This document shows positions 61,956 to 64,000 of a stretch of 64,000 nucleotides of DNA, in pieces; positions within the stretch are counted from its first letter, which is position 1, and each line of letters starts with the position of its first letter. Under the pieces are notes generated by a model. It did not search any database. It was not told the DNA's origin and was given only the letters and a program-made list of their open reading frames with translations. The translations under genes and the position numbers were made by a program. The DNA is from Lysinibacillus_B sp042920265 (lineage in GTDB: Bacteria > Bacillota > Bacilli > Bacillales_A > Planococcaceae): contig NZ_JBDQZI010000009.1 in NCBI RefSeq assembly GCF_042920265.1, positions 1-64,000 on the forward strand, in the 5' to 3' direction.

Positions 61956-63633
61956 AATATTTAAATTGCTGAATGGTTTGTTGTAAATCTTGCGCCATTT
62001 TCGCAAGGTGAGCTGATGAGGCAGATACTTCCTCCATCGCGGCCATTTGCTCTTCGGAGGCAGCAGCAATGCTTTGTACATTTTCATTTGATTCAATGGA
62101 CAGTTTTGCAATTAAATCAATTTCTTTTACAAGCGATTCAACATCTGTATAAATGACTTGTACCGCTTCTGTAACAGCTGCTGTTTGTTCTGTCGCACTA
62201 TGAATGGCGTCACTAATGGAAATAAAGTTTGTGCGTGCAGTTGATACTTTTTCTAACCCCACATTAACAGACTGGCTATTCTCCACAATATCTTCTTCAA
62301 TTAAGCGCGTGCTTTCTGTAATTTGTCCGACTACTTTTTCGATTTGAATGGCTGCTACATGCGATTCATCGGCTAATTTCCGCACTTCCTCGGCTACAAC
62401 CGCAAATCCTTTTCCGTGTTCGCCACTACGAGCCGCTTCAATCGCTGCGTTTAATGCGAGTAAATTTGTTTGCTCTGCAATCGATTTAATCACTTGAACG
62501 GCAGTCGTAATCGCCTCTGCATTTTCATCTAAGTCGGAAATACGTGAATTAAGTAATTGTGTATTTTCCGAAATGGTATCCATTTGTGTTGTGACGGCAT
62601 CAATAGAATGATAGCTTTCGTTGGATAACGTTTTAGTATTCGAAGTAGATGCATTAACAGAATGAATACTTGTTGTAATATCCCCCATCTTCTTGACGAT
62701 ATGCTCAGATAAATGCTTCAGGTCTTTTGTGTAGTGATCTTGCTGTTCAATTTTTGAAGTGATTTCTTGCATGGCATTCGTCACAAGCTCTGTTGATTGT
62801 GTTACTTCATAACTACTGGCTGTTAATTCCTGAGATGTTGCAGCAACTTGCTCAGAAGCATGGGTAATGCCTTTCATTGAAAACGTTAAATCTGCTGCCA
62901 TTTGATTGAAGGACGATGCTAAGCTTGCAAATTCATCTTTTGTTTTGAATGACAGCTCTGTATTTAAATTCCCCTGTGCAAATTCCCTCATTTTATCAGA
63001 TAAAGTATTGACATTTTGCGCTACACGGCGACCAAAAATGGAAGAAATGGCAATACCAATAATGAGAGATACTAATGCCAGTACACCAATTTGTAGGATG
63101 ATAGTATTGCTGTTTGCTGTTGTATCTTCAATTTTCTTTAGTAATTCTTCATTGACAGCAGTGGACATGGATTTTCCAAATACAACTAAATTTTGTGAAC
63201 CTTGCCCCAATATAGGAACCGATAGCGCATACGCTTTTTCTTTATCTCCCGCTTGGTAGGTAGGAAGGATGTCATTATCAATCGCTGTTTCCCACTCCGT
63301 CAATTGAAGAATGAACTGGTCGTAATCTGCATTCCCATAGCCTAATTCATCGATACGATCAGCTGATTTGTGTAATGTTTGACGGATTTCATAATGGTTC
63401 GATAGCATTTGCTCGTTGCCGTATAACATATAGCCGCGAATGGCTGCATTGGCACGAACCGCTTGGAATGAAATATCATCGTAAAGCGTGATTAGCTCAG
63501 AGTCCTTTTGGATATCTGTTAATGTTGCTTTATTATTATTTAGAAAATATAGGGAAATGGCAGAAATAATCAACATTAATCCAAGTACGACACCAAAGGA
63601 TAAAAATAATTTTTGTTTCACCGTTGTTTTCAT
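61954..63633 (-). CDS. methyl-accepting chemotaxis protein with helical sensor
   Basis: The 559-residue receptor has a transmembrane segment at ~8-30 and a helical extracytoplasmic region to ~175 (4HB/HBM type, with YDDISFQAVRANAAIRGYML). The second segment is IILQIGVLALVSLIIGIAISS. HAMP and the signalling domain with IAEQTNLLALNAAIEAARSGE follow. AGAGGTATGAGAA precedes the ATG. It is divergent from the DsrE-like gene. The ligand is unknown. Confidence 0.9.
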   Translation of the reverse strand: MKTTVKQKLFLSFGVVLGLMLIISAISLYFLNNNKATLTDIQKDSELITLYDDISFQAVRANAAIRGYMLYGNEQMLSNHYEIRQTLHKSADRIDELGYGNADYDQFILQLTEWETAIDNDILPTYQAGDKEKAYALSVPILGQGSQNLVVFGKSMSTAVNEELLKKIEDTTANSNTIILQIGVLALVSLIIGIAISSIFGRRVAQNVNTLSDKMREFAQGNLNTELSFKTKDEFASLASSFNQMAADLTFSMKGITHASEQVAATSQELTASSYEVTQSTELVTNAMQEITSKIEQQDHYTKDLKHLSEHIVKKMGDITTSIHSVNASTSNTKTLSNESYHSIDAVTTQMDTISENTQLLNSRISDLDENAEAITTAVQVIKSIAEQTNLLALNAAIEAARSGEHGKGFAVVAEEVRKLADESHVAAIQIEKVVGQITESTRLIEEDIVENSQSVNVGLEKVSTARTNFISISDAIHSATEQTAAVTEAVQVIYTDVESLVKEIDLIAKLSIESNENVQSIAAASEEQMAAMEEVSASSAHLAKMAQDLQQTIQQFKY

Positions 63634-63793
63634 TTCTCATACCTCTATGTGTGTATTTCAAATCTTTTCTAAATTATATAGGAAAATAACCTTTTAATTG
63701 TGAAGTAAAAATGACAAAAAAGTGGCATTTAAACGTTTTTTACCATAAATATTCATTGGATAGTGGAGAATAAAATTTATTTACACAATGTTG

Positions 63794-63822
63794 TTGACAA
63801 TATACCTACTAGGGTATATAGT
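63794..63822 (+). promoter_or_regulatory. promoter with CstR-like operator (site 1)
   Basis: TTGACA (63794-63799) and TATAGT (63817-63822) are 17 bp apart. ATACC-N6-GGTAT (63802-63817; TATACC at 63801 and GGTATA to 63818) fills the spacer and touches the -10, so a bound repressor would block RNA polymerase. Confidence 0.8.
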
Positions 63823-63888
63823 AGGTGATGTAAGGAAAAACAATACTAAAAGTCGCAAACATAGCGGCTATTTATTTTCGATAAAATA

Positions 63889-63904
63889 ATACCCTATTAG
63901 GTAT
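63889..63904 (+). promoter_or_regulatory. CstR-like operator (site 2)
   Basis: ATACC-N6-GGTAT at 63889-63904 lies 13 nt before the start codon and just ahead of the AAAGGAGAG ribosome binding site. Two sites, upstream and in the leader, match the usual two-operator arrangement of CsoR/CstR-controlled operons. Confidence 0.75.
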
Positions 63905-63917
63905 AAAGGAGAGCGAA

Positions 63918-64000
63918 ATGGAAAAGAAAAGAACGACGATAGTGTTATTTAGTGGGGACTATGATAAGGCGATGGCAGCTTACATTATTGCGAATGGTGC
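63918..64000 (+). CDS. DsrE/DsrF-like sulfur-relay protein, N-terminal part
   Basis: The frame MEKKRTTIVLFSGDYDKAMA followed by AYIIANGA runs off the window edge (27 complete codons seen). This N-terminal pattern, with strand TIVLFSGDYDKA, matches DsrE/DsrF/TusD-type or peroxiredoxin-like family proteins found with rhodanese genes. AGGAG at 63908-63912 supports the start. Two CstR-like operators precede it, so it probably opens a sulfur-transfer operon. Confidence 0.75.
   Translation, partial: MEKKRTTIVLFSGDYDKAMAAYIIANG

Overview
The window looks like chromosome from a low-GC Gram-positive member of the Bacillales, most like the Lysinibacillus/Solibacillus group of the Planococcaceae. The signs are strong AGGAGG-type ribosome binding sites, frequent GTG/TTG starts, a HutP-controlled histidine operon, a seven-gene Mrp antiporter, an S-layer-homology protein and a CstR-type repressor. 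The taxonomic placement is an inference; I could run no searches. I see no prophage, transposase, CRISPR array or tRNA gene. Breakage is limited to two gene remnants (malate synthase and enoyl-CoA hydratase).

Layout: 1-160 is the 5S gene and terminator of an rRNA operon, followed by about 1.1 kb with no convincing gene. 1.3-5.3 kb is glyoxylate metabolism: a LytTR regulator, aceA, the 3' stump of malate synthase, and a class V aminotransferase of the alanine-glyoxylate type. 5.4-10.4 kb holds a Sel1-repeat protein, a GT2 glycosyltransferase, a DUF1232 protein, cstR and a transglutaminase-like protein. 10.6-17.2 kb (minus strand) is a five-gene unit: binding lipoprotein, ABC ATPase, fused permease, argininosuccinate-lyase-like C-N lyase and BadF-type kinase. 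It reads as uptake plus breakdown of one unknown metal-chelate or amino-dicarboxylate compound. 17.7-22.9 kb is mixed housekeeping. 23-26 kb is a four-gene operon of an XRE regulator with YxlE/F/G-like membrane proteins.

26-32 kb contains an HxlR/SDR pair, folded intergenic repeats, a HEPN-like/CBS fusion, DUF421, a fosmidomycin-resistance-type MFS pump and a KdpD-like stress protein. 32-38 kb is mrpABCDEFG, followed by repeats and a cluster of DnaA boxes (38128-38260). 38.3-41.9 kb is a GntR/YtrA-type ABC operon plus a phosphoesterase. 42-45.3 kb holds a chemoreceptor, an acetyltransferase and a rhodanese lipoprotein. 45.9-50.8 kb is a histidine locus: hutP, the HutP antiterminator target, hutH, a YuiF/HisP-like permease and a DapF-fold racemase that may act on histidine. 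51-64 kb holds an aldehyde dehydrogenase, an alanyl-tRNA editing protein, an SLH-CAP protein, two chemoreceptors, CoA-disulfide reductase, an old-yellow-enzyme reductase and the start of a DsrE-like gene.

The main cross-region observations are these. The same operator shape, ATACC-N6-GGTAT, sits in front of three sulfur-transfer genes (rhodanese, CoA-disulfide reductase, DsrE-like), and a CstR-type repressor is encoded in the same window. The histidine locus carries an unexpected racemase. The lyase/kinase/ABC operon looks like an undescribed catabolic system. There is a DnaA-box cluster away from any dnaA gene.
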